A stretch of DNA of 49,460 bases. Origin: Bradyrhizobium valentinum. Its GTDB lineage: Bacteria; Pseudomonadota; Alphaproteobacteria; Rhizobiales; Xanthobacteraceae. The notes beneath the pieces were generated by a model. That model saw only the letters and a list, made by a program, of their open reading frames with translations, did not search any database and was not told the DNA's origin. Made by a program: the position numbers and the translations under genes. Positions 43,355-49,460 of the stretch are shown here, piece after piece; positions within the stretch are counted from its first letter, which is position 1; every line of letters starts with the position of its first letter. The DNA is taken from positions 1 through 49,460 of the forward strand of contig NZ_LLXX01000239.1 of the NCBI RefSeq assembly GCF_001440405.1. The letters are read 5' to 3'.

Positions 43355-43669
43355 TCACCTGCTTCCCCCGGGAAGATCGCCAAGGAGATTTGACAGCTTG
43401 ACCGCCAGCTTTCGAAGCCGGGCATTCTCTTCGAGCAGCAGCACGACGTTATTGGTTTCCTGATGCCGTGCCTCATCTCCCCGAAGTCCGTCGACTTCGT
43501 CGAGCAGGGGAGATAAGGCGGTGAGAAGTTCGTCGCCCTGATGCGGCGCTTCATTTGCCTGAAGCGCGTCATTGCCTTCACGCAGCGGCACGACGTTGTC
43601 GGCGCGTTTGGCATCCCGAAATGCATCGAGGCGGGCATGTCTGTCGTGCGGCGGATGTTCGATACTCAT
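43355..43669 (-). CDS. Small charged protein with an EENARLR motif
   Basis: From the ATG at 43669, with AGGA eight bases before, the product is 104 aa, soluble and mainly helical. The C-terminal NNVVLLLEENARLRKLAVKLSNLL matches the small protein at 45035 (AHSLIEENARLRELLAQLSDII). A heptad-like spacing suggests a short coiled coil. These look like members of a rhizobial small-protein family; function unknown. Confidence 0.65.
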   Translation of the reverse strand: MSIEHPPHDRHARLDAFRDAKRADNVVPLREGNDALQANEAPHQGDELLTALSPLLDEVDGLRGDEARHQETNNVVLLLEENARLRKLAVKLSNLLGDLPGGSR

Positions 43670-43899
43670 GACACATTCCTGATCACAAGGTGGCCCAGTC
43701 GTCGATTTCCACGACGAGCTTTCCATTGAGTCGGGGGCAAATTTGCGTCGGAAAAGGATCAACGAAGAGGCGCGCCGGATAGCGCATGCGCGCTCCGAGT
43801 CACACGGCAGAGCGGATTAGGCCAAATTTTTGACGCATCGCGGGCCTTTCTGACGTCAGCGCGGGCTGGGGAGCAAACCATCTTATTAGGGGCGTAGCG

Positions 43900-44100
43900 A
43901 TGACGGATTTCCTGACCAATGCGGATCACTGGCGCAGGCGCGCGGAGCGGACACGGGCGTTAGCCGCGAATGCCGTCAAGGACCAGGGGCGCCTGCTCAA
44001 GGTGGCGGAGGAATACGATCGCTTGGCAGCTCTCGCCGACCGGCGGCGAAGTGCTCCGGTCCCGGCCGGTTCCTACGTTCCGGCAAGCCAGCCCGAATAA
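43900..44100 (+). CDS. Small rhizobial-type hypothetical protein
   Basis: The 66-aa product starts MTDFLTNADHWRRRAERTRALAAN and continues LLKVAEEYDRLAALADRR. The W-RxRAExxRxLA ... L-ExAEEYDRLA arrangement is common in very small helical proteins of Bradyrhizobium and relatives. AGGGG lies before the ATG. A 7-bp hairpin (44127-44146) follows and may end the transcript. Function unknown. Confidence 0.7.
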   Translation: MTDFLTNADHWRRRAERTRALAANAVKDQGRLLKVAEEYDRLAALADRRRSAPVPAGSYVPASQPE

Positions 44101-44317
44101 TCTTCCTCAATCGAAAACCGTCGGGAGAGGCGGGCGTTTCCGCCTCCGTAGGCGCATGGCGACGCTGTAGTGGCGGCGAAGTGTGCCGCCATACCCAGAT
44201 GTGTGACCCGTAGAACACAACCGCCGGGCAACGTTCAAAGCATTGTGATCATGCGATTGCAGGGGAATCAACGAATCACCTAGACCGTTTAATGGGGCTG
44301 GGAAGCGGAGAGTTAGT

Positions 44318-44416
44318 ATGAGAGTCGCTTCCTTAGAAAGTGTACTGACGGCGGCTACGCTGGTATTGGCCATCGTCATCGTGCTGTGGGGAATCAAGAT
44401 TTTCCACGGTGTGTGA
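44318..44416 (+). CDS. 32-aa single-membrane-segment microprotein
   Basis: ATG 44318 is preceded by GGAG about seven bases upstream. The product starts MRVASLESVL and continues as one uninterrupted hydrophobic helix (TAATLVLAIVIVLWGIKIF), ending FHGV. A strong intrinsic terminator begins 64 bases after the stop, which supports a short real transcript. It resembles the many one-helix microproteins that modulate membrane complexes, but no partner can be named. Confidence 0.6.
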   Translation: MRVASLESVLTAATLVLAIVIVLWGIKIFHGV

Positions 44417-44479
44417 GCAGGCGTGCTGGCGTCGAACTAGAGACCTCCGGTCAAGAAGAGGCTCGCGACAAAGGCGTTC

Positions 44480-44520
44480 AAAGGCGTCACTTCCGCGGCG
44501 GCGGAGGCCTTTTTATTTCT
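44480..44520 (+). terminator. Intrinsic terminator after the microprotein gene
   Basis: An outer stem AAAGGC (44480-44485) pairs with GCCTTT (44507-44512). An inner hairpin TTCCGC/GCGGAG lies between them, and TTTTTATTT follows directly. Confidence 0.75.
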
Positions 44521-44635
44521 GATTGCCGACGAATAGTTCGCCGGAGGCTTGTCCCTTCCGACGCGTATCGAGTTTGGTCCACGGCCTGGCGCGAGATTCG
44601 CACGGGCCGCGAGCAGCATTGGTTTCAAGTCCCCT

Positions 44636-44728
44636 ATGCATTTTGGTTATTATCTAATGATCGCAGCGCTCGTTCTCATGGGCCTGGAAGTTCTTTACGC
44701 GCTCTATCAATTGGCCACGTTTCTTTAG
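44636..44728 (+). CDS. Possible 30-aa membrane microprotein
   Basis: The frame MHFGYYLMIAALVLMGLEVL...ATFL encodes one hydrophobic helix and ends at TAG 44726-44728. It is followed nine bases later by a perfect 9-bp hairpin. No Shine-Dalgarno is visible before the ATG, so translation is uncertain. Confidence 0.4.
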   Translation: MHFGYYLMIAALVLMGLEVLYALYQLATFL

Positions 44729-44737
44729 AAACTTTTC

Positions 44738-44760
44738 GGGTTCTGATTGAGTCAGAACCC
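44738..44760 (+). terminator. Hairpin terminator-like element
   Basis: GGGTTCTGA (44738-44746) pairs perfectly with TCAGAACCC (44752-44760) around a five-base loop. The downstream sequence is only moderately T-rich (TTGTTGTTTT after eight bases), so termination is plausible but not certain. Confidence 0.55.
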
Positions 44761-45034
44761 GCTCTAGATTGTTGTTTTGACGCGTTTTCCTGATGCGAGC
44801 CGGTTCTCGTCCGAGGACATGCTCTGCTCGAAGACGCTATACATCGCACGCGCAGGCTGCAGTACTGTGCCGCGCGCACTACAAGATTCGCCGCAATCAC
44901 GCCGCTTTAGCGCCGGGGTCGCCTCCGCGCGATTCCAATTTTAGTCGCAAAATTGCCTGCCGACTCACCTCATTCTCCGCGCGCGACAAAGAGACTGGGG
45001 GCTCGTTCCGCATTTTAAAATTGGAGTATCAATC
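44761..45034. other. Intergenic stretch before the 81-aa gene
   Basis: No frame with a site is seen. The last part becomes A/T-rich (TTTTAAAATTGGAG) just before the next start, which would suit a leader. Confidence 0.4.
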
Positions 45035-45280
45035 ATGCGAGTAGACCATCCGCAGCTTAATAAGCGAGACCGACGCGCAGAACCCTCATTTTGGGTTGAG
45101 GAACCGACCGACGACGCTCTTTCGTTGCTTGAGAATGCCCTTCGCGGGGACGAGCCCGCCCTTCGTCGCGACGAACAGGCCGACGAAGCTCACTCGCTGA
45201 TCGAGGAGAACGCCCGGCTTCGGGAGCTTTTGGCTCAGCTCTCGGACATCATTCGTAAAAACGGCGTTCACCCGAGATAA
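45035..45280 (+). CDS. Small charged protein with an EENARLR motif (81 aa)
   Basis: The ATG has GGAG nine bases before it. The product is acidic, with AHSLIEENARLRELLAQLSDIIRKN near the C-terminus, the same helical motif as the 43355 product. A very strong terminator starts 17 bases after the stop, so this is a monocistronic unit. Function unknown. Confidence 0.7.
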   Translation: MRVDHPQLNKRDRRAEPSFWVEEPTDDALSLLENALRGDEPALRRDEQADEAHSLIEENARLRELLAQLSDIIRKNGVHPR

Positions 45281-45296
45281 CGCCACGACCTGATCT

Positions 45297-45353
45297 CGGC
45301 CCCGCCCCGGCAAGAGTGGTTCAACCACGCCGGGGCGGGGCCGCTTCATTTTT
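45297..45353 (+). terminator. Strong intrinsic terminator
   Basis: A perfect 15-bp G/C stem (45297-45311 with 45329-45343) contains an inner GTGGT/ACCAC hairpin and is followed by TTCATTTTT. It ends the 81-aa gene. Confidence 0.9.
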
Positions 45354-45439
45354 CGACGATTGATTTCAGTATCTCTCAAGTCACATCATTCATTTGATCA
45401 GACCTTTGGGTTAGCGCCTGTCCTTTGCTGCACCCGGTC

Positions 45440-45826
45440 CTACCCAATATTCCGCGAACTGCCGATCGCCCTGTCGATAGCCGAGAACAAGGCTTCGTCC
45501 TGCAAAGGCTTCCGGAGGCTGGCTACCAGCGCACCTTCGTGCGATTGTTCTTGTTGCGCTGCGTCGGCATGCGCGGTGATGAGGATTGTTGGAATTTTAA
45601 TGCCGTTGCTTATGAGATGCTGTTGAAGCTCCAGGCCGTTCATCCCTGGCATCTGAAGATCTACAATCAGGCACACGGGCAGACCAGATGGCAACGCCGC
45701 GAGAAATTCCTCTCCCGATCCGTATGTCCGGGCACTAAAAGCGCGCGAACGCAGCAACCGACTCAACGCCTTGAGCACGGCCGGATCATCGTCCACAATG
45801 GCAATCCATGGGGAAGCTTCCGCCAT
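45440..45826 (-). CDS. Single-domain response regulator (receiver only)
   Basis: The 128-aa protein is a CheY-like receiver with an acidic pocket VDDD, phospho-acceptor D56 (CLIVDLQMPGMNG), Thr/Ser in ILITAH and Lys in SLRKPL. There is no output domain. The sequence resembles FixJ-type receivers. It lies 64 bases downstream of the FixJ-like gene on the same strand. It may act as a phosphate sink or relay for the kinase at 46505. Confidence 0.9.
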   Translation of the reverse strand: MAEASPWIAIVDDDPAVLKALSRLLRSRAFSARTYGSGEEFLAALPSGLPVCLIVDLQMPGMNGLELQQHLISNGIKIPTILITAHADAAQQEQSHEGALVASLRKPLQDEALFSAIDRAIGSSRNIG

Positions 45827-45890
45827 GGAAGACTATTGCCGGTGCGCCCTGCGCCAGTCGAGTTGGCCCTTAGGCCAACAGATGCATTCT

Positions 45891-46508
45891 TTACTTGGAC
45901 AGTTTGAGCTTCTCGGCCATCCGTACAAGGTCGGCGACAGTTCGAAGGCCAAGTTTCTCCATCATCCGGCTGCGGTGAACCTTGATGGTCTTTTCGACCG
46001 TACCCAACTCGCCGGCAATCTGCTTGTTGAGCCGCCCTGCCACGACGTGCGTAAGCACTTCGCGTTCGCGTGGGGTCAAGGTCCCTACCTTCGCTCGCAT
46101 CACGTCCAGTTCGGAACGAAGTCGGCGCAACTCGGCATCCATGGCTTCAGCGCGGGACAGCGCTTCGAACAACTCCTGTTCCTTTACCGGCTTTGTCAGG
46201 AAATCGATCGCCCCGGCTTTCATGGCGCGTACGCTGGTAGGAATGTCGCCTTTGCCGGTAACGAACACGACGGGACGATGCGAGCCACTGACCGCGGTCA
46301 AGACATCCTGAATCTCCAGACCATCAAGATCAGGCATCGAAACATCGAGTACGGCGCATCCGGGAATCGCCTCATCATGCTCTTCAAGGAATACCTGCGG
46401 CGAAGAGTACGGCTTGACGTCATAACCCTTGGCGCGGAGCAGTCGCGACAACGCCTTGAGGACTCCCGGGTCATCGTCAACGAGATAAACAGTGAACATG
46501 TCAGTCAT
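45891..46508 (-). CDS. FixJ-like response regulator
   Basis: From the ATG at 46508 the 205-aa protein has a receiver (YLVDDDPGVLKALSRLLRAKGY, D55 in AVLDVSMPDLDG, FVTGKGDIP, FLTKPV). A LuxR-type helix-turn-helix follows (VGTLTPREREVLTHVVAGRLNKQIAGELGTVEKTIKVHRSRMMEKL). The start overlaps the kinase stop (ATGA). Longer in-frame starts lie inside the kinase gene and lack a site. Confidence 0.93.
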   Translation of the reverse strand: MTDMFTVYLVDDDPGVLKALSRLLRAKGYDVKPYSSPQVFLEEHDEAIPGCAVLDVSMPDLDGLEIQDVLTAVSGSHRPVVFVTGKGDIPTSVRAMKAGAIDFLTKPVKEQELFEALSRAEAMDAELRRLRSELDVMRAKVGTLTPREREVLTHVVAGRLNKQIAGELGTVEKTIKVHRSRMMEKLGLRTVADLVRMAEKLKLSK

Positions 46509-48736
46509 ACAGAACTGAATGCAGGTTGCTGGGCGGGCAACGAAAATCCTGCAACGGCGCCACCGCCCTCGCCGTTGACCAGGGTCAGCTTTCCCTGATG
46601 CGCCTTTATGATCGTCGAACAAAGGGCCAGACCCAGGCCAAGGCCGTGGTCCTTGGTGGTGTAGAACGGTTCGAACAGCCGGCCATTTACCTTGGGATGG
46701 ATGCCGTGCCCCCGATCCTTCACGAGCACGTCTATCATTCCGGTTTTTGCCCCTCGGGTCGAGATCAGGATAGACCGCTGCGCTATCGGGGTAGAGGCCA
46801 TGGCGTCCATTGCATTCATGACAAGATTCAGCAGGACTTGCTGCAACTGCACAGAATCGCCTCGCGTCAGAAACACGTTGTTTTCCAGGTCAAGCTTGAC
46901 GCTAATGTCGCGGCCGATCAACTCGCTGTGCAGCAGGCTGATCGTCGATGTGACAAGGGAATTGATGTTGACGTTTTCCATATTTCGCTCGCCCTTCTGA
47001 AGAAGGCCCCGGAGACGGTGGATCACTTCGCCCGCCCGATTATCTTCGTGCACAATGTCTTCAAGGGCGTCGCGAACTTCGGCGAGATCTGGGGACTTCT
47101 GCCTCAAGAGACGGAGCGCCGCTTGCGCATTTGACAGGATTGCAGTGAGGGGTTGGTTGACCTCGTGAGCTATCGAACCTGAAAGTTCGCCGAGTACGGA
47201 CACCCGCATCAGGTGCTCAATTTCCAGACGTTGCAGTGCAGTTTCAGCCTCGGCCGATTTCTGGTCGGTGATGTCGACGAAAATGCCCCCTAGTTGCTTT
47301 GGCCCGCCTTTGCTCTCGGCATAGGACCGGGCGCGCATGCGGATCCAACGCGTCTCACCGCTCGGCAAGACAATTCGTACGTCGCTGGCTGTGGACCGCT
47401 CTGTCCTGAAGGACTTCCGGAGCGAACGGCGTGCGGTTTCGAGATCATCCGGATGAACAGCGGCAAGGAATGCCGCGCGAGTGAGAGGTGCATCACTCCG
47501 TAGCCCGAACAGCGCCCTGCCATGTTCGGTAACCCACAATTCATCGGTATCCCGGTCAAACTGCCAGAGGCCGATGTTTGCCGCAGCGGCGGCAAAGGTC
47601 ATCCGTTCCTCGCTATCCTTAAGGAGTTCTTCGGCGCGCTGTCTCCTGCGCCGCTGAATCAGCAGGGCGCCCAGAATTGTCGTTTGCAGGCCGAGGACGA
47701 AAAGTGCCGCAAGAACGGTCCCGCGATACTCATCCCAGATCGTCGGCTTTTTGAACAGAACAACGGTGTCTGGAGGCAGATTCTTGTCCTTCAGATCCCA
47801 GCGCTGCATTGCCCGGTGATCGACGCGGTAGTGCTGCGCCGGGTTTGTTCGGGGCGCGAGCGTGGCCGGATCCGCGCCATCCATGATTTCGATCGCCATT
47901 TCAGCCGATGCTACGCCGATCGATTCGAACGTCTCAACAAAGCCGCCGACGGCGCCTCTGCCGATAAACGTATCGTAAGGCCCGTAAACCGGTGCAGGTG
48001 ACCGCGCGGACAGATCAGCCGCGACCTGCGCCGGAACGAAAGCCTTGCCTTCGGCGTCAGCGAAAACCGTCAAAAGGATCACGATCGCATCGGTGGGCAC
48101 CTTCGACAGTTCAGCGACGAGCTCTGAATACGGAAGCTCAAACAGGAATGTCGTCTCGAATTTGCCGCCGCGCTCCTCGATCATCTTGCGAGCTACCGGT
48201 TGCCAACGGCGATCCGTCTCGCCGCTTCCGGCGATGACGAACAGACGGCGAGCCTCCGGCTGGAGCCGCTCCGCGAGCGAAAGCGTCTTCGCCAGATCGA
48301 ACTCAGTGATGATCCCGGTCGTCTTCGGTGGCAATCGCATGGCGGCATAGGTCTGTGGCGAGATGGACGCAAAGACGACCGGGACATCGGGAAGCAGGTC
48401 TCGGTGCTTGACGACGAATGGCAACGCGTTGCTGCCGAGCGTGATCACTAAATCCGGCGGATGCTTCCCGTACTTGTCGCGAATAAACGTCGCCGTTCGC
48501 AGCGCATGGGCCTCGTCGGTATTTCGACCCAGATCGAGAAACTCCGCATCGATCTCGACCGATTTCGAGTGCTCGACCAGCCGCTTTCGAGCGGCCTCCG
48601 CGATCACGCTGGTGGCGGGAAATGAGTAGTTGAAGGCGTGAAGCATAAGAACGCGCGCACGCTCCGCAGCGCGGGCCTCCCCCGCGAGCAAAAAAAGGAG
48701 TCCGATGCTCCACATGACAATGCGCGTCGTAGTCAT
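46505..48736 (-). CDS. Hybrid-sensor histidine kinase with periplasmic ABC-substrate-binding-like domain and PAS
   Basis: The 743-aa kinase has a signal/TM at about 8-24. A periplasmic two-lobed domain of the ABC_sub_bind type (about 30-300) includes VLMLHAFNYSFPATSVIAEAAR, PPDLVITLGSNALPFV and PVYGPYDTFIGRGAVGGFVE. A TM at about 335-355 is followed by a PAS/PAC domain (RMTFAAAAANIGLWQFDRDTD, HPDDLETARRSL). The HisKA (SGSIAHEVNQPLTA, H524) and HATPase (LLNLVMNAMDAM, DRGHGI, GLGLALC) domains are FixL/DctB-like. I chose ATG 48736 over GTG 48754 because of the signal peptide; neither has a strong site. The ligand is probably a small solute or quinone-like molecule bound in the periplasm, which is inference. 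Confidence 0.9.
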   Translation of the reverse strand: MTTTRIVMWSIGLLFLLAGEARAAERARVLMLHAFNYSFPATSVIAEAARKRLVEHSKSVEIDAEFLDLGRNTDEAHALRTATFIRDKYGKHPPDLVITLGSNALPFVVKHRDLLPDVPVVFASISPQTYAAMRLPPKTTGIITEFDLAKTLSLAERLQPEARRLFVIAGSGETDRRWQPVARKMIEERGGKFETTFLFELPYSELVAELSKVPTDAIVILLTVFADAEGKAFVPAQVAADLSARSPAPVYGPYDTFIGRGAVGGFVETFESIGVASAEMAIEIMDGADPATLAPRTNPAQHYRVDHRAMQRWDLKDKNLPPDTVVLFKKPTIWDEYRGTVLAALFVLGLQTTILGALLIQRRRRQRAEELLKDSEERMTFAAAAANIGLWQFDRDTDELWVTEHGRALFGLRSDAPLTRAAFLAAVHPDDLETARRSLRKSFRTERSTASDVRIVLPSGETRWIRMRARSYAESKGGPKQLGGIFVDITDQKSAEAETALQRLEIEHLMRVSVLGELSGSIAHEVNQPLTAILSNAQAALRLLRQKSPDLAEVRDALEDIVHEDNRAGEVIHRLRGLLQKGERNMENVNINSLVTSTISLLHSELIGRDISVKLDLENNVFLTRGDSVQLQQVLLNLVMNAMDAMASTPIAQRSILISTRGAKTGMIDVLVKDRGHGIHPKVNGRLFEPFYTTKDHGLGLGLALCSTIIKAHQGKLTLVNGEGGGAVAGFSLPAQQPAFSSV

Positions 48737-48763
48737 TTTTGAAAACGCCGCCACTCAAAACGC

Positions 48764-48781
48764 TACAATTGTAAATTTACA
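48764..48781. promoter_or_regulatory. Overlapping palindromes upstream of the kinase gene
   Basis: TACAATTGTA (48764-48773) and TGTAAATTTACA (48770-48781) are both perfect palindromes and share four bases. They lie about 28 bases before the kinase start in an A/T-rich leader, a fitting place for an operator. Confidence 0.45.
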
Positions 48782-49083
48782 AACTCAGTAATCTGCCCGC
48801 GGCTCACGTTGCCGGCTTGCAACCTTAGCACGTTTTTGGGAGCGTATCCTGCCCCCGGCCGTTCAAGATTTCTGAGTAAAATCAAGGAGGATTTTCCCGC
48901 CAGACAGAAACAGCGGGACCAATGTCGCCGCGATGCAATTCATGCGCGCAGACGCCGGAGGTCCGACCCAGTGACGCTAGCTACATCGCTCCGATGTTGG
49001 ACCACGGTCCAATAGCTTGTGACAGGGCTCCTGCGTAGCGTGCCTCTCGCAATTTGGCGATCGAGCGGGAGGCAGCGCGCAAG
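48782..49083. other. Divergent leader between the kinase and FGE-family genes
   Basis: No frame here is convincing. It must carry the promoter of the right-hand gene, and a purine-rich GGGAGG ends about 11 bases before that gene's ATG. Confidence 0.4.
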
Positions 49084-49460
49084 ATGACAACGCTTTTCCC
49101 TGCAACCACATTCAAGGCTGACATCGCGGACGGTGCTTCGCTGACCGACGCGATGATCTGGATTTCAGGTGGCACTTTCCGCATGGGATCGGACAAGCAT
49201 TATCCCGAAGAAGCTCCGGCGCATCGTGTCACGGTGGATGGTTTCTGGATGGATCGCTATCCGGTGACGAACCGGCAATTCAGGAAATTCGTAAGGGCCA
49301 CCCAGCACGTCACCGTCGCCGAAATCACACCTGACCCCAAGGATTATCCGGGAATGCTCCCGCATATGATCTACGCGGGCTCTTTGATGTTCTCTCCGCC
49401 CGCACATCCGGTCAGTCTCCGGGACTTCAGCCAGTGGTGGACCTTCGCCAAGGGCGCGCA
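49084..49460 (+). CDS. Formylglycine-generating enzyme (FGE/SUMF1) family protein, partial
   Basis: The gene runs off the right edge, and 125 residues are visible. The FGE-sulfatase fold start is clear: AMIWISGGTFRMGSDKHYPEEAPAHRVTVDGFWMDRYPVTNRQFRKFV. In true FGEs this family oxidises a sulfatase cysteine to formylglycine; other members modify or bind different substrates. The catalytic cysteines lie in the missing part, so activity cannot be judged. It is divergent from the kinase/FixJ operon, which may regulate it. Confidence 0.85.
   Translation, partial: MTTLFPATTFKADIADGASLTDAMIWISGGTFRMGSDKHYPEEAPAHRVTVDGFWMDRYPVTNRQFRKFVRATQHVTVAEITPDPKDYPGMLPHMIYAGSLMFSPPAHPVSLRDFSQWWTFAKGA

Noticed and set aside
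1..49460. CRISPR arrays, integrases, transposases, rRNA
   Set aside because: No regularly spaced repeats, recombinase motifs or rRNA sequence were seen anywhere in the window.

Overview
The window reads as chromosomal DNA of a high-GC alphaproteobacterium, most likely of the Bradyrhizobium/Rhodopseudomonas/Afipia group. This rests on FixJ-type regulators, a LimB-like luciferase-family monooxygenase, DUF3313, DUF3047 and LbtU-type proteins, and very small rhizobial-style proteins. The assignment is by family recognition only. No rRNA, intact tRNA, CRISPR array, integrase or transposase was found.

Region 1 (1-12.1 kb) is a metabolic and redox region. On the minus strand are a 92-aa secreted protein, a frameshifted Rieske iron-sulfur protein and a PQQ-dependent alcohol dehydrogenase. 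A redoxin and a DUF3047 protein follow. Divergent from them is a NarL-type histidine kinase/response regulator pair. A LimB-like flavin monooxygenase sits between two copies of a decayed coding remnant. A DipZ-like redoxin, a DUF417 membrane protein and a truncated SDR form a broken minus-strand operon.

Region 2 (12.1-12.8 kb) is a mosaic junction. The SDR is cut off exactly where an Mfd-like helicase fragment begins on the other strand. A tRNA-Gln 3' half and a tRNA-Lys 3' end follow. The same tRNA-Lys 3' end recurs at 31.6 and 43.2 kb, so the DNA between is divided into two cassettes that look like tandem islands bounded by att-type repeats.

Cassette A (12.8-31.6 kb) starts with a small secreted protein and an LbtU-like outer-membrane porin on the minus strand. 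It continues with a ten-gene plus-strand array: two RND pump genes with a stand-alone adaptor end-domain between them, four secreted proteins of unknown function (two of them paralogous), a possible 60-aa coupled ORF, an adaptor with a peptidoglycan-binding domain, and a MacB-like ABC transporter. One RND subunit has lost a proton-relay aspartate, which suggests a heteromeric pump. The array is the best candidate here for an undescribed envelope or export system.

Cassette B (31.6-43.2 kb) carries two paralogous OmpR-type regulators (one with its kinase), a DUF3313 lipoprotein, a patatin-like lipoprotein lipase, an HAE-type RND adaptor/pump pair and two small exported proteins. None of the efflux modules includes a TolC-type outer-membrane channel.

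Region 5 (43.2-49.5 kb) holds very small proteins (two share an EENARLR motif; two are single-membrane-segment microproteins), several strong hairpin terminators, a single-domain receiver, a FixJ-like regulator with a large sensor kinase carrying a periplasmic ABC-substrate-binding-like domain, and the start of a formylglycine-generating-enzyme family gene running off the right edge.
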